Below are positions 1-10,269 of a stretch of DNA of 64,000 nucleotides, piece by piece. Below the pieces are notes generated by a model that had not been told where the DNA came from, ran no database searches, and worked only from the letters and a program-made list of their open reading frames with translations. Made by a program: the position numbers and the translations under genes. The DNA comes from Gliomastix tumulicola (lineage: Eukaryota > Ascomycota > Sordariomycetes > Hypocreales > Bionectriaceae): the NCBI GenBank assembly GCA_001599755.1, contig BCHX01000001.1:5952001-6016000 (forward strand), written 5' to 3'. Numbering within the stretch: position 1 is the stretch's first letter; every line of letters starts with the position of its first letter.

Positions 1-1174
1 GATGACGCCGTGCTCGCGGAGCTCCTTGCCAAAGGGCTTCTTGCGGTCGTCGTTGATACGCATGAGCATCCAGTCGAGAGCGCGCTCGGACTACAAACTC
101 GTTAGACGTGAGCAAGTGTGATAAAGGCAGGGGGGGGAGGAGTAACGACGTACAGCACCGATGCTGCGCATGGCGTGGTGGATTCGGCCAGGACCAAGAC
201 GGCCCTGGATGATCTCGAAGCCACGGCCCTCGCCGAGGACCATGTTGCTCACGGGCACCCGGACATTGTCAAATGTAAGGTGGCCGTGGCCGTGAGGCGC
301 ATCATCGTAGCCGTAGACCTTGAGCATGCGCTCGATCTTGATGCCGGGCGTGCCGGCGGGCACCAGCACCACGGACTGCTGGCGGTACGGATCCTTGTTG
401 TTGGGATCCGACTTGCCCATGACGATGTAGATGGCACAGCGCGGGTCGCCCGCACCGCTGGACCACCACTTGGACCCGTTGAGCACGTACTCGTTGCCCT
501 CGCGCCTGATGGACAGGGCGATGTTGGTCGCGTCGGAGCTCGCGACGTCCGGCTCCGTCATGAGGAACGCGCTCCGGATCTTGCCGTCCATCAGCGGCGC
601 CAGCCACTCCTTCTTCTGCGCCTCGTTGCCGTACCTGGCCAGCACCTCCATGTTGCCCGTGTCGGGAGCCGCGCAGTTGCACGCCTCAGAGGCGGACCGC
701 GAGCGCCCGAGCCACTCGGCCATCAGCCCGTACTCGAGGTTCGTCCAGCCGGGGGACTCCTTGTAGTGGCCCTTGGGCAGGAACATGTTCCACAGCCCGA
801 GCTTGCGGGCCTTGGCCTTGAGGTCCTCGATGATCTGCGGGTGGCTCTGCCAGCGGGCGTCGGCCTCGCCAATCTGGGCCTCGAGGATGGGATCGGCTCT
901 GTTTGTGTGTTCGTCGCGGGGGGCGCTCGGGGTCAGCTTTCCTGGTGGCTTCGGAGTCTGAAGGGGGTTTGGCTGCTGCTCACGGGATGCACTCCTCCTC
1001 GACGAACTTGGCGACGACATCGAGGACTCTCTTCGCCTCATCGCTGACGCGATTCGCGGCCTGTGGTTGCGGTCAGTCAAACATTGTTCCTCGGCGTCGT
1101 TGGCTGGCGGAATTAATTGGTGGTGAAGGGATTGGGGGGGAATGACGTACAATGGCGGGAATCTTGGCTGACAT
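1..1174 (-). CDS. acyl-CoA dehydrogenase family protein, 3'-truncated by window edge
   Basis: FAD-dependent acyl-CoA dehydrogenase that would introduce a 2,3-double bond into an acyl-CoA in mitochondrial or peroxisomal beta-oxidation. I read four exons: 1174-1151, 1060-984, 898-154 and 90-1 (runs off the window), all with GT..AG introns (1150-1061, 983-899, 153-91) and matching phases. This gives 312 residues in view. The middle-domain signature FLMTEPDVASSDATN lies near residues 145-159 and NGSKWWSSGAG near 174-184. This form of the TEP motif resembles the ACAD10/ACAD11 branch more than the short-chain enzymes. The C-terminal helical domain with the catalytic base is mostly outside the window. 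The ATG at 1174 was chosen because its short 24-nt first exon splices in frame. The longer uninterrupted frame upstream of exon 3 is intron read-through. Substrate chain length cannot be told from sequence. Confidence 0.85.
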
Positions 1175-2173
1175 GGCGTTGTCTTTGACTGTGACACAAG
1201 AAGACCGGATAGTGAAATTGGCAGCAGTAGGGAAATGGGCTTATATATGTTCGGAAATCCAATGCAAAGACAAGCAAGAAACAGAGATGAAGCGTCCAAG
1301 TTCGTTAACCGTCAAGTCGTACGACGGGGATTCAATCCCCGAAGCCGAGGTAGATCTTGGAGAAGATGGAGCAGCTGGCTGGAACCTCGGGCGGTGTGGA
1401 GGCGACTCTCCAGATCCGGGGTAATAACTAGAAATCGATCAGCTATCCGTCGTAAGCCCGTCCACTCCAGGCCTGGTTTCGCTGGCTGGCGTCTAGGCTC
1501 AAACGAGCTGGTTCGAGTATCAGAGGAGCCTCGGTGCATCGAGCGGGGGAATTTCGGTGGGATGAATTGCTCCATCCTACAAGTATCAACGACGGTGCTG
1601 CGACTGCACAGTTTCCTCACAGCAGAAGGGTCCTGGTTAAGGGGCCGTGCACCGTACATAAAAGGTGCTTCCGGATGTTACCCTGATCTCCTAAAGTCCG
1701 CTTACACAGACCTGCCTTATTCTATTTAGGCACTCTTATATCTTCAACGAAACACACGAGGAACCATTGACCAGTAACAGACCAGAGCTCAGGTTATCAC
1801 CTCCCATTGCTTATCGTACCTTGCGTCATATTACCTGTTAAACATTCTCTATGAACTGCTGTCATCTAGTCACAACCTCAGCACTCTCCGTATCTCCTCG
1901 TCTCCGACTTCTCGTACGTTTGCCATTGACACTTGATATTCTCGCACAACTGAAAAGAGCAAAAAGGAAAACAGAACCAGCAGGGACAAAAAAAGCGACG
2001 ACAAAGGGGACCACCAAGAGAAAAAGATACATCCTCCTCGATATGTCACACTAGACACTGATCACCATCTCAACTCGACTCGACTCGGCAGAGCAAGACT
2101 GAGCCAGATTCTGGACAACCACGCCTGGTTCGCCAACGTATCGTCTCGGCTTCGATGTCTGGAGCACCGCCTC
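1175..2173. other. intergenic: upstream region of the acyl-CoA dehydrogenase gene, 3' flank of ypt7
   Basis: About 1 kb without a supportable gene. It holds the promoter side of the acyl-CoA dehydrogenase gene and the 3' UTR of ypt7. Open frames here have no recognisable protein content and no splice-linked extension. A hairpin-like stretch near 1325-1340 superficially resembles a tRNA T-arm but lacks the rest of a cloverleaf. Confidence 0.6.
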
Positions 2174-3203
2174 TTAGCAGGAGCAGCCGTCGTTGGGGTT
2201 CTCGATGCGGATGTTAATCGGATCGTCAAAGTCCCCGCTGAACTCCTCCGACTCCTCCTGGGCAAGGGCATTTCGTGCAATCACTGTGTGTTTAGATGTT
2301 TAGCCTTGGTCGTGCTTTCGTCATGCAGAGATCGGCATGCGGAACATACCCTCGAAAGCCTGGTCGATGTTGATAGCCTCCTTGGCACTCGTCTCAAAGT
2401 AAGGGATGTCGCCCTTGGACTGGCAGAAGGTCATGGCGCGCTTGTTCGAGATCTGCCCGCAAATTAGAACACATCCAGAGTAAACCTCTCATGGAATCGG
2501 GCGACTTGCCACTCGTTTGCTCTCCTCGAGATCGATCTTGTTTCCGAGCACGACCTGGATAGCTGATCAGTTCATGTCCCTGGCGAGCTTGGCATCAAGG
2601 GAAGTCCTTACGAAAGGGAAATTCGCCGGGTCCCGAGGCGATGCCTGGATCAGGAACTCATCCCTCCAGCTGTCGAGAGCCTCGAAGCTCTTGGCGTTGT
2701 TCACGTCGTAGACAAGGACGCAGCAGTCCGCGCCTCGGTAGAAAGCCACGCCCAGAGACTGGAAGCGCTCCTGGCCGGCGGTGTCCCAGAGCTGCAATAT
2801 CCCATTAGCCCACATCCTCCACGCCTCCCCCAGTAATCATTCCCAACCACCATCCCCGGCCTTATCGTACCTGCATCGTGACCTGTCGGTCGTCCACCAT
2901 GACCTCCCTCGTCAGGAAATCGGCGCCGATCGTGGCCTTGTAGCTGGCGCTGAACTTCTTGTTGACCTAGAGCAGCGGAGTGTCAGGCGACATTCCCTCG
3001 ACGGTATCGTGGTGATCGCGTGGGGAGCTGATTGCGTACATATTGGTTCATCAGACTGGTCTTGCCGACACCGCTGTCGCCGAGGATAATAACCTGTTGA
3101 TCCGAGCAGATTCCCCAGTCAGTATGCCGCGCATATTTGAAATGACGCTTGGGCGTGCGATATCTTGTCGTACCTTCAGGAGGACCTTCTTCCTTGAAGA
3201 CAT
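2174..3203 (-). CDS. ypt7: Rab7-type small GTPase Ypt7
   Basis: Rab GTPase of late endosomes and vacuole; in fungi it drives homotypic vacuole fusion and autophagosome-vacuole fusion through the HOPS complex. Seven exons are predicted: 3203-3174, 3093-3040, 2966-2871, 2791-2612, 2554-2510, 2452-2350 and 2283-2174, giving 205 residues. The P-loop GDSGVGKT is at residues 15-22, WDTAGQE at 62-68 and NKID at 125-128. These are the human Rab7 positions, including Gln67. The sequence FQSLGVAFYRGADCCVLVYD is diagnostic of Rab7. The C-terminus ends Cys-Ser-Cys, the CXC substrate for double geranylgeranylation. The fifth intron (2509-2453) appears to use a GC donor. The gene is divergently arranged with the gene starting at 3783. 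Identity is near certain; individual splice sites are predictions. Confidence 0.96.
2453..2509 (-). other. predicted GC-AG intron in ypt7
   Basis: The 57-nt intron starts GCAAGT and ends CAG. Using the GC donor keeps the Val codon (GTG, 2512-2510) expected before ISNKRAM in Rab7 proteins. Using the GT three bases earlier would also keep frame but delete this conserved Val and give a poorer donor (GTGGCA). A TTCTAAT branch-site candidate lies near the 3' end. Confidence 0.75.
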
Positions 3204-3782
3204 GATGGGCGGCTGTGTTTGTCCCTTATTCCTCAACAACAAAGATCAGGAAGCCCCAGGCAGCAATGAGCTCTGCGAGTATGTATGCGATCGCCCCTGG
3301 ATAAAGAGCGATTATGGAGGGCCTGCGTAATCGGTATCTCGTGACGTCGTCGTCGAGCAGTGGTTGGCGGGAAAGATGGTTGCTGTTGGGAGATGAGGTG
3401 GGAGGCTGGCTTCGGCCTACTACTAGGTCAAGTTGTCACAGGCCGCAGGCAAGCACCTCAGTCAGTGATACGGGGCCAAGGCTCCATGTCGGTCAGCACC
3501 TAATAGAGCTCCAGCTCGCTGTTTCTGCGCCTGTTAAGCCCACTCTGGTCTAGCCCGCTGCAGCCAATGGCCGCCGACCGCTGCAGGTGGGGCTATGACA
3601 TTATGCATGCCACACGTGACGTCTTTGCGCTTCCAGCCTGCTGACCTGAACACGGACAAGAGCTCCCGGGCCAAGGCACCTATTCTCCAGCAAAAGCGAA
3701 GAGCCTCAACGCCGCCATTGAAGGCTTCCCCTCACGTTCAGCCAGATGGACCTGTCCGGGTCCACGACTGGTCCTTCTCGCG
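3204..3782. promoter_or_regulatory. divergent promoter region ypt7 / magnesium-chelatase-like gene
   Basis: 579 bp between two divergent start codons. It contains the composite string CACGTGACGTC at 3613-3623, which joins an E-box (CACGTG, bHLH type) to a TGACGTC CRE-like bZIP half-site. No coding frame here is convincing. Transcription starts are not visible. Confidence 0.45.
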
Positions 3783-5074
3783 ATGGCGGATGAGAGCCTG
3801 TATGATAGGATTCATGACTTGACGGATCTGGAGCTGGCAGCTTTGCTGTCGCTCATCAACCGGGAGCACTGCTTGATCAGCACCCCCCAGCATGCTATCC
3901 ACGACCTCGTCGCCGAGTTGCAATTGGTGCGTCTTGCTCACATCTCATGGACCACCATTGAGATATTCCACTTGGACGTGAATCAGACAGCTAATCATGC
4001 CCCTGTGCGGGACATAGATAGCAACTGGGACCTTTGGCCTGACCTCCGTCGTCGTAAACTGCGACGCCTACACCACCCTCGACTCCTTCGCCTCGGCCCT
4101 CCTCGAGCCCTCCCCGCGCAACGCACCCCCCGGCGAGACCCCGATCTCCTCCGACCGCCGCGAGTCCTACTCTTACTTCAACTCGAACCCGCGCCGGCCC
4201 CCCCGCCAGTCCCTCTCCTCGCCGACCGCCGCCGCCGCCGCCGCCTCGAACTCGCTGCGCATAGCCAACGTCATCATCGCGAGGGACCTCGACCGCGCCC
4301 CCGTCGCCGTGCAGATCCAGGCCCTCGAGCTGCTCCGCACGCGCCGCATCTTCACGCGCACGTCCGTGCAGACGGCGCCGCGGCAGTTCCTCTTCGTGCC
4401 CGTGCTGGCGGCCGAGAGCGGCGGCGAGGCGCGGGTGACGGGCCACCTGAACGATTTCCTGTTCGTGGCGCACTGGCATGATCCCGAGCTTGGCTTCGTT
4501 AACGTCGAGGAGGAGCGCGGGGACGGCGAGGGGGGGGAGGAGGATGTGGGTGCTGATGATGACACGGCTTCTACGGGGAGCGTCGTGAAGAGGGCGACCC
4601 CTGGAGGGTTGGACTCCGTGGGGGCGCTCATCTCTGAGAGTGTACGTTCGGGACTACGAGAAAATAGAGATAAGGCGAAGATTGCTGACAACATGCTAGG
4701 ATATCGATCACCTTGCAAGACTCAGTGAGAAGGTCGAGGTCGACGTGGATGTCGTCCGGTACCAGATGAACATCATCTCCTTCCTCCGCATGCACCGCGC
4801 CGTCGCGGACGGCATCACCCCCGCCGCGACCAAGCACTTCGAGCAACTGACCCGGTGTCTCGCGCCCCTCCACAAACTCGACTACGTCACGCCCGCCCTC
4901 GTCGGCCTGGCCGCGAGAAAGATATACCTACACCGCATAGGCATCACCACGCCGGGTAAGGAAAGGAGCATGCAGTGGGGGAGCAAGCTAGAGGCAGTCG
5001 AGGCCGCTCTCGTAGGGGTGGGACCAGAGGAAGTTATCGAAGACGTGTTGGAACTTGTGACGGCGCCGGTCTGA
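3783..5074 (+). CDS. fungal conserved protein of the 'magnesium chelatase' annotation group
   Basis: Three exons (3783-3926, 4018-4641, 4700-5074; introns GTGCGT..TAG and GTACGT..TAG) give 380 residues. The start LTDLELAALLSLINREHC and the motif FGLTSVVVNC match a fungal family usually annotated as magnesium-chelatase-like or AAA-related. The C-terminal third (YQMNIISFLRMHRAVADGI... to the end) looks like the helical lid of MoxR/ChlI-type ATPases. I see no Walker A GxxxxGK and no Walker B, so ATP hydrolysis and chelatase chemistry are doubtful. Fungi do not make chlorophyll. The middle holds a low-complexity acidic Glu/Asp/Gly stretch. Its cellular role is unknown to me. It is convergent with gda1, with 309 bp between stop codons. 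Confidence 0.8.
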
Positions 5075-5383
5075 GCTGCCATCTGGTATTAGTTCTATAA
5101 TGGATAAAACAAAGGATGACCGTATACCACGGACAGAACATAATCTCATTTGCCTCCACGCTGCCCACCTGTTCCATTGTAACCGAAGGGTGTAGAGCTC
5201 GCTCTTTATCACCAAACCGTGTCCCTGCCCCCGTGATTCCTGAGGCTGCTGGCCCATTTCTTAGGCAAGCCTCTCTCTCCTGGACTTCTTCCCCTGCTCG
5301 TTTTAGAAATATACATTTGATGAATTGCTGAATCTCCAGCCCCATTTGTGTCATGAACGCCGTGAATGCCAATGTCAAACTAT
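5075..5383. other. convergent 3' region between magnesium-chelatase-like gene and gda1
   Basis: 309 bp between two facing stop codons, expected to hold both 3' UTRs. No gene seen. Confidence 0.5.
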
Positions 5384-7162
5384 CTAATCAACCCTCTTGA
5401 TCTTGCACTCCCAGCCGGAGTTGGGCGCGAGGAGAGGCAAGCTGCACACTGTTAGCATGTATACGCAGATGGAGGAGGTTTGTGGCGGGGTACATACCTG
5501 GCGCCGAGGCACCATCCAAGCTCGTTGCCCTTGATCTTCTTGGCGATCTTGACCTCGCGGTCGATGGGCATATCATAACCCGTGTGGAGAAGAGCCATCA
5601 TGAAGTTGAGGTCGAGGCAGTGGTCAGGTCGGTCCCTGAGCTCGTCGAGGGCATCAGGAACAGAGCTGAAGACGTCCCAGGCCGCCTCGCCGTGGCAGAC
5701 GGTGTCGGCCAGATCGTGCATCTCCCGGAGGGTGAAGGAGTCCGGCATGCCGAGGGGCTTGGTGCGGTCGTAGAAGTAGGAGAAGATGAAGACGTCCTCC
5801 TTGGTGAAGGTCTTGGCGAGGGACGGCTGGTGGACGCCGTTGAAGGAGCAAGGGGCGAGGCCGCACGAGGCGTCCTTCTTCAGGATCATCTCGGCGAGGT
5901 TGCGGCACTGGGCGGGGGCGGCGACCGAGGGGCCGGTGAAGTTGAACTTGGTCTTCTGGCCGTCGAACTCGACCTCCTCCTCCTTGGACATGCCGGGGGC
6001 GATGCACGGGTGCACGATGGCCTTGGACTTCCAGGACTTGTCCTCGTCCTTCTGCTGCTCGGAGATGTCGCCGAGCAGCTGCTGGTGGAGGGCCGCGCGC
6101 GCAGACATCAGGCCGTAGCCCAGGTGGGAGTGCTGGTACAGCTCGAACTTGCGGCCGCCAAAGTCGAGTTCATACTTGTGGTCGCCCTCGGCGAGCTTCT
6201 CGGGCATGCCGCCGTGCGCCGCCTCCTTGAAGTTGGGCTCGAAGACAATCTGGGTAGACCCACCGCCGAGGTCGAAGACGGCAGCCGTATCAGCCGAGTC
6301 CGGGCCGCCAATCTTGCCGAGGAGGTAGTTGGTCGTGATCCAGGCGTAGACGCCCTCTTCGGAGCCGTCCATGATAGCGACACCCTCCTGCTTGGTGCCG
6401 ACGACGGGGAAAGGGTAGTCGTTCTCGAGATGCTTCCGGACCTCCTTGAGGATGATGTCGGCGGCTTCGGGGCCGAGGAGACGGAGCCCGGCGGTGGCCT
6501 TGACGGCGACGGGGCTGCACCCCTTGAGCGCCTCGGGGACGGTGTCCATGGCGACCTTCATGAGGGGATCGAGGCTCTTGGCCGCGCCGACGGGGTCGTC
6601 CTTGTACGCGCTCAGGCCGCTGCTGCCGCCGGGCACCTTCTCGGTCATCTTGAACTCCTCGTGCTCGAGCTCGGGCGTCGGGCCGCAGTTGTTGAACTTG
6701 TAGACGTGGATGCGGGAGCCCGTGCTGCCGGCGTCGATCATGAGGACGTACTGGACGATGGGCTTGTCCGAGGAGAAGGACTGCGTGCACTTGTCGGTGC
6801 CATACGACGAGTCCGAGGGCACCTGGCCGCCGGTGTGCGTGACTAGAAGAGAAGAATCACTCGTCAGCCTATCCAACTTCGCGAACGCTGCGTCATCTTC
6901 GAAAACAACAACTAACTAACTAACCTTCCTTGTAGACCTGGACACCGGCGGGCGAGAACCAGTAGAACAGGCAGATGACGGCGAAGACAATCGTCCCAGT
7001 CTTTAGCCACCGCATCCGCTGGGGCTGGGCGAGCCACGAGTCCGACATCCTGGCGAAGACACCCTTTCCACGGTTCCTAGAGGCGGGTATGTAGCGTCCG
7101 GGCTTTTCGTGAGGGTCGTGGGAACTCTGCTTGCTGGGCAACGAAGACAGGGCTCTGAACAT
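5384..7162 (-). CDS. gda1: Golgi guanosine diphosphatase, GDA1/CD39 family
   Basis: Type II membrane nucleoside diphosphatase. In the Golgi lumen it converts GDP to GMP after mannosyl transfer, so that GMP can exchange for cytosolic GDP-mannose. Three exons (7162-6925, 6842-5498, 5441-5384) give 546 residues. One membrane segment lies near residues 54-71 after a short basic cytosolic tail. Apyrase conserved regions are visible: ACR1 IDAGSTGSR, ACR2 KATAGLRLLG, ACR3 EGVYAWITTNYLLG and ACR4 FDLGGGSTQIVF. The final exon encodes the conserved Cys-containing end (LAPNSGWECKIKRVD). The ATG at 7162 was chosen because its tail fits fungal homologues; the downstream Met at residue 39 would leave only a short cytosolic tail. 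Intron 1 begins within a GTTA tetranucleotide repeat. The enzyme would support N- and O-mannosylation together with the glucosidase at 60241. Confidence 0.93.
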
Positions 7163-8362
7163 GGAGTATATATTGTAGGTCGCGTCGGGCGAAAAGCGCA
7201 CGAAGGAATCTATCGAGGCGCACGGATGTCGAACATGGGGGTAGGGCGACCACACGGATTTGCAGCGCCAGGGGGGGGTTTGTAGAAAACAAGGCGTCAG
7301 ACGGTCTAGAAGCACAAAAACGAGTTGACGAACGAGTGGAAGAATAAAGGATCAAGGTGTCTATTACAATGAATTAGGGGTTGATGGCGGTGGGGGATTG
7401 GAAGAAAGAGGCAAGACGGAGGCAAAACGGGGATGTAGATCGTGGGAAAAAATAGGGGATGACGGGCTGTTAGATAACGATAAGGAGGTGCAGTACGGGG
7501 CGTTAACATTAAATAATGCGCAGGGAAGCTGGATTTTATTTGCCTATATGCAAGCAATTAATTGAAGAGCAATTATTTCCCCTCACAATCTCTGCTTCCG
7601 TCCGGTCGCTTCTGGCTCTTTGTCCTCTCTCCTGCTCGGCGACGGTTGCAGAAAGGTGAAGATTCCAGTCAGAGTAAGGTCCGTGCTGGGACGGGGGACA
7701 AAAACAGGAGGCGCCAGAATGTCTTATCGGTCATACAACCTGCTGAATTTCAATGTCAGCTGTGACGCCTACTAGGACTTGGTCACAGTAGACTGGGAAC
7801 CAATCCCCCTTTTCTCAACTTCATTCCCCTCAAATCCATCTCTAATTCCCAGAGAGACATCTGTAAATGAAGCAAAATCTGGGGGGATATCTATGAGTCT
7901 AGTTATTCAAATGAGAATCCTAAGGAGGTCGTCTGATGTCGCAAGCAGGTTGTAAATCGAGCACAGGTATAGGTTAGGTGGACGCCTCCAGCTCTGTTCT
8001 TAACAGGATGGTTCAAGGCTGCAACTCCATTGACGTGACCTGCATCACTGATCTTGCAACAATCATATTCAGCCAAGTTGAAGCTGTGCTCCCCATAAAA
8101 GTGTGACTGCTTCAGGATTCCCATTACTGCTCAACTCATCCGTTGTCACCTGAGCTGCCGCGGTGTTAGCTGACCCCGGCGTTAGGTAGCCTTACAGCCG
8201 CGACTGTTGCTGGAAGCTTCGCCAGCGTTTGTTGCCTTGAAGCGGCATTGCCTCTTAATCGGAGTCTTGGGAAGTTCATCGCCACGGCCTTTTTCGCATC
8301 AACATCCTGCACTTTTCTGATATCCTCACTGCAACTTCCGTTTCCGCAAGCGTTATTTCATC
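7163..8362. promoter_or_regulatory. divergent promoter region gda1 / PPPDE-thioredoxin-PUL gene
   Basis: 1.2 kb between divergent start codons. The gda1-proximal part is purine/pyrimidine-biased and AT-richer. I see no convincing gene, RNA or strong motif. Confidence 0.4.
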
Positions 8363-10143
8363 ATGGACGTCCATCTTCTGGTATATGACTTGTCCGGCGG
8401 GATGGCGAAGAACATGTCGATGGCCCTCCTTGGCTTCTATCTGGAGGCCATCTACCACACCTCCATCGAGCTGCAGGGCCGGGAATATGTCTACGACGGC
8501 GGCATCCTCTCTATCGTTCCCGGGTCATCGCATCACGGTCAGCCTCTGGAAAGGCTTCATCTTGGCAAGACCGATCTGCCCATGGATGTCGTAGAGGAGT
8601 ATCTCGACTCGGTGCGGCCCATCTTTACGTTCGAGGTACTATACGCCCCTTCCCCCAATATACGAACTAGCTGACAATGGTTCAGGCGTATGATTTGTTC
8701 AAGCACAACTGCAACAACTTCACCGACTCATTCTCCAACTTCCTGCTGGGCAAGGGAATCCCCAGCCACATCACCAGCATGCCTGAGGACGTGCTCAAGT
8801 CGCCGTTAGGCAAGATGTTCCTGCCCCATCTTACAAATGGCATGAACGGTGGCAGACAGAATGGTCTGCAGCAGAGCTCTCAGGCGGGACAAGCCCAGGC
8901 CGAGGCTGCACCCAAGACCCGCGTCCGCAGCGCGGGCACTTCGTCGGAACTGCTCCGCGTGCTCGACACTGCGAAGGACACCAGCGCGATCGTGTTCTTC
9001 ACTTCGGCGATGTGTGGGCCATGCAAGATGATCATGCCCTTCTTCGAGGAACTGGCGTTGGAGTTCGAGGGCCGCGTGGCAATGGTCACGGTCGACATCG
9101 CATCCCCTCAGGCACAGGTCATCGCGGCGCAGTACGAGGTCCGGGCGACACCGACTTTCATCACCTTCCTCAGGGGCGAGAAGGAGAATGTGTGGCAGGG
9201 CGCTGATCCGACCACCCTGCGCGGCAACGTCCAGCTGCTGGCCCAGATGGCGGATTCTTCCCACCCTCACCGAAGCCTCAAGCTCCCGAACTTCCATTCG
9301 CTTGAAGTGAAGCCAGTTCTGTATACGAAAACGCCACCTCTGGATAAACTGCTGGCGAAGATGGGTGAAGACGTCGCCAGCAAGACCGAGGTGCAGGATT
9401 TGAAGGCATACATCACAGTTCGAGAGGCCCAGGGGGCCATCGATGCGGTGCTTCCTAGCCTGGCGCATACGGCCCAGTTCGTCCGAGAGAGCATCAAGAC
9501 CCTTCCTCAGGAGATCCTCTTCGCCGTCGTGGACCTCTTCCGATGCGCGTTGGCCGACACGCGGTTCAGTGCGTACTTTGCCGAAGAGCAGGATCACGAG
9601 ACCATCCGGGCCGTCATTGGATTCGTCAACGACGCGAGTAACTGTCCTTACGCCCTCCGCTTGGTAACGTTGCAGATGGCCTGCAACCTCTTCTCCACGC
9701 CCCTCTTCTCCCACGAGGTTCTGGGCAACAGCCAGCTGCGATCCTCGACCACGCAGCTCATCTCGTCCAGCTTCCTCGACGAGAGCCACAACAACGTCCG
9801 AGTCGCCACCTCGTCCCTCCTCTTCAACCTCGCCCTGGCAGACCGGCACGCAAAGACGAACAAGGAAGCGGCCAAGCTGCCCGAGAGCGAACAGGTCGAG
9901 CTGGCCGCGTCGGTGGTCGAGGCCATCGACCAGGAGAGCAAGTCGGCGGACGCGCTGCAGGGCATGCTGCTGGCCTTTGGGCACCTTTTCTACGGGGCGG
10001 ATCTTGACGGAGAGCTTGCTGATCTGCTGCGCGCCCTGGATGCGCAGGGGACGATTCTCAGGAAGAAGGGGGCTTTTCCGGATGAGAAGCTTGTTCATGA
10101 GGTTGGAAGTGAATTGCTGGGTAAGGGACTGGCGAAGCCATGA
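8363..10143 (+). CDS. PPPDE (DeSI-like) peptidase - thioredoxin - PUL domain fusion protein
   Basis: Two exons (8363-8635, 8686-10143; 50-nt intron) give 576 residues with three domains. Residues 1-150 are a PPPDE/DeSI cysteine peptidase: YDLSGGMAK, catalytic His32 in YHTSI and Cys100 in HNCNNF, the pair used by deSUMOylating isopeptidases. Residues about 170-280 are a thioredoxin fold with CGPC at 201-204 and the cis-Pro in VRATPTF. The usual Trp before CGPC is Met here. Residues about 290-575 form an Armadillo-like PUL domain, which in Doa1/Ufd3 and PLAA binds the C-terminus of Cdc48/p97. A role linking ubiquitin/SUMO deconjugation with Cdc48 and redox chemistry is inference. The architecture occurs in other ascomycetes, as I recall. 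The gene is convergent with the GNAT gene, 126 bp between stops. Confidence 0.9.
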
Positions 10144-10269
10144 TTTGGCGCAGGTCGGGCTTTGAAACGGATGAGATGCTCACGGATGCGTATGACTGAT
10201 AGAAGACGATTTGGAAATATGACATGGATAGAAGAAGTAGATGACGATCTCGCTCATGACCAAGACGGA

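Noticed and set aside
118..1047. 309-codon plus-strand frame over the acyl-CoA dehydrogenase gene
   Set aside because: It is the antisense shadow of a GC-rich coding exon; composition is Ala/Arg/Gly/Val/Leu/His-biased and no domain is recognisable, whereas the minus strand encodes a clear enzyme.
1300..1400. Possible tRNA T-arm around 1325-1340
   Set aside because: The stem-loop lacks a proper GTTC loop register, and no acceptor, D or anticodon arms could be fitted.
5482..6846. 454-codon plus-strand frame over gda1
   Set aside because: Antisense shadow of the main gda1 exon; Val/Gly/Leu/Glu-rich with no motifs.
8806..10098. 430-codon minus-strand frame over the PPPDE-thioredoxin-PUL gene
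   Set aside because: Antisense shadow; the plus-strand frame holds all recognisable domains.
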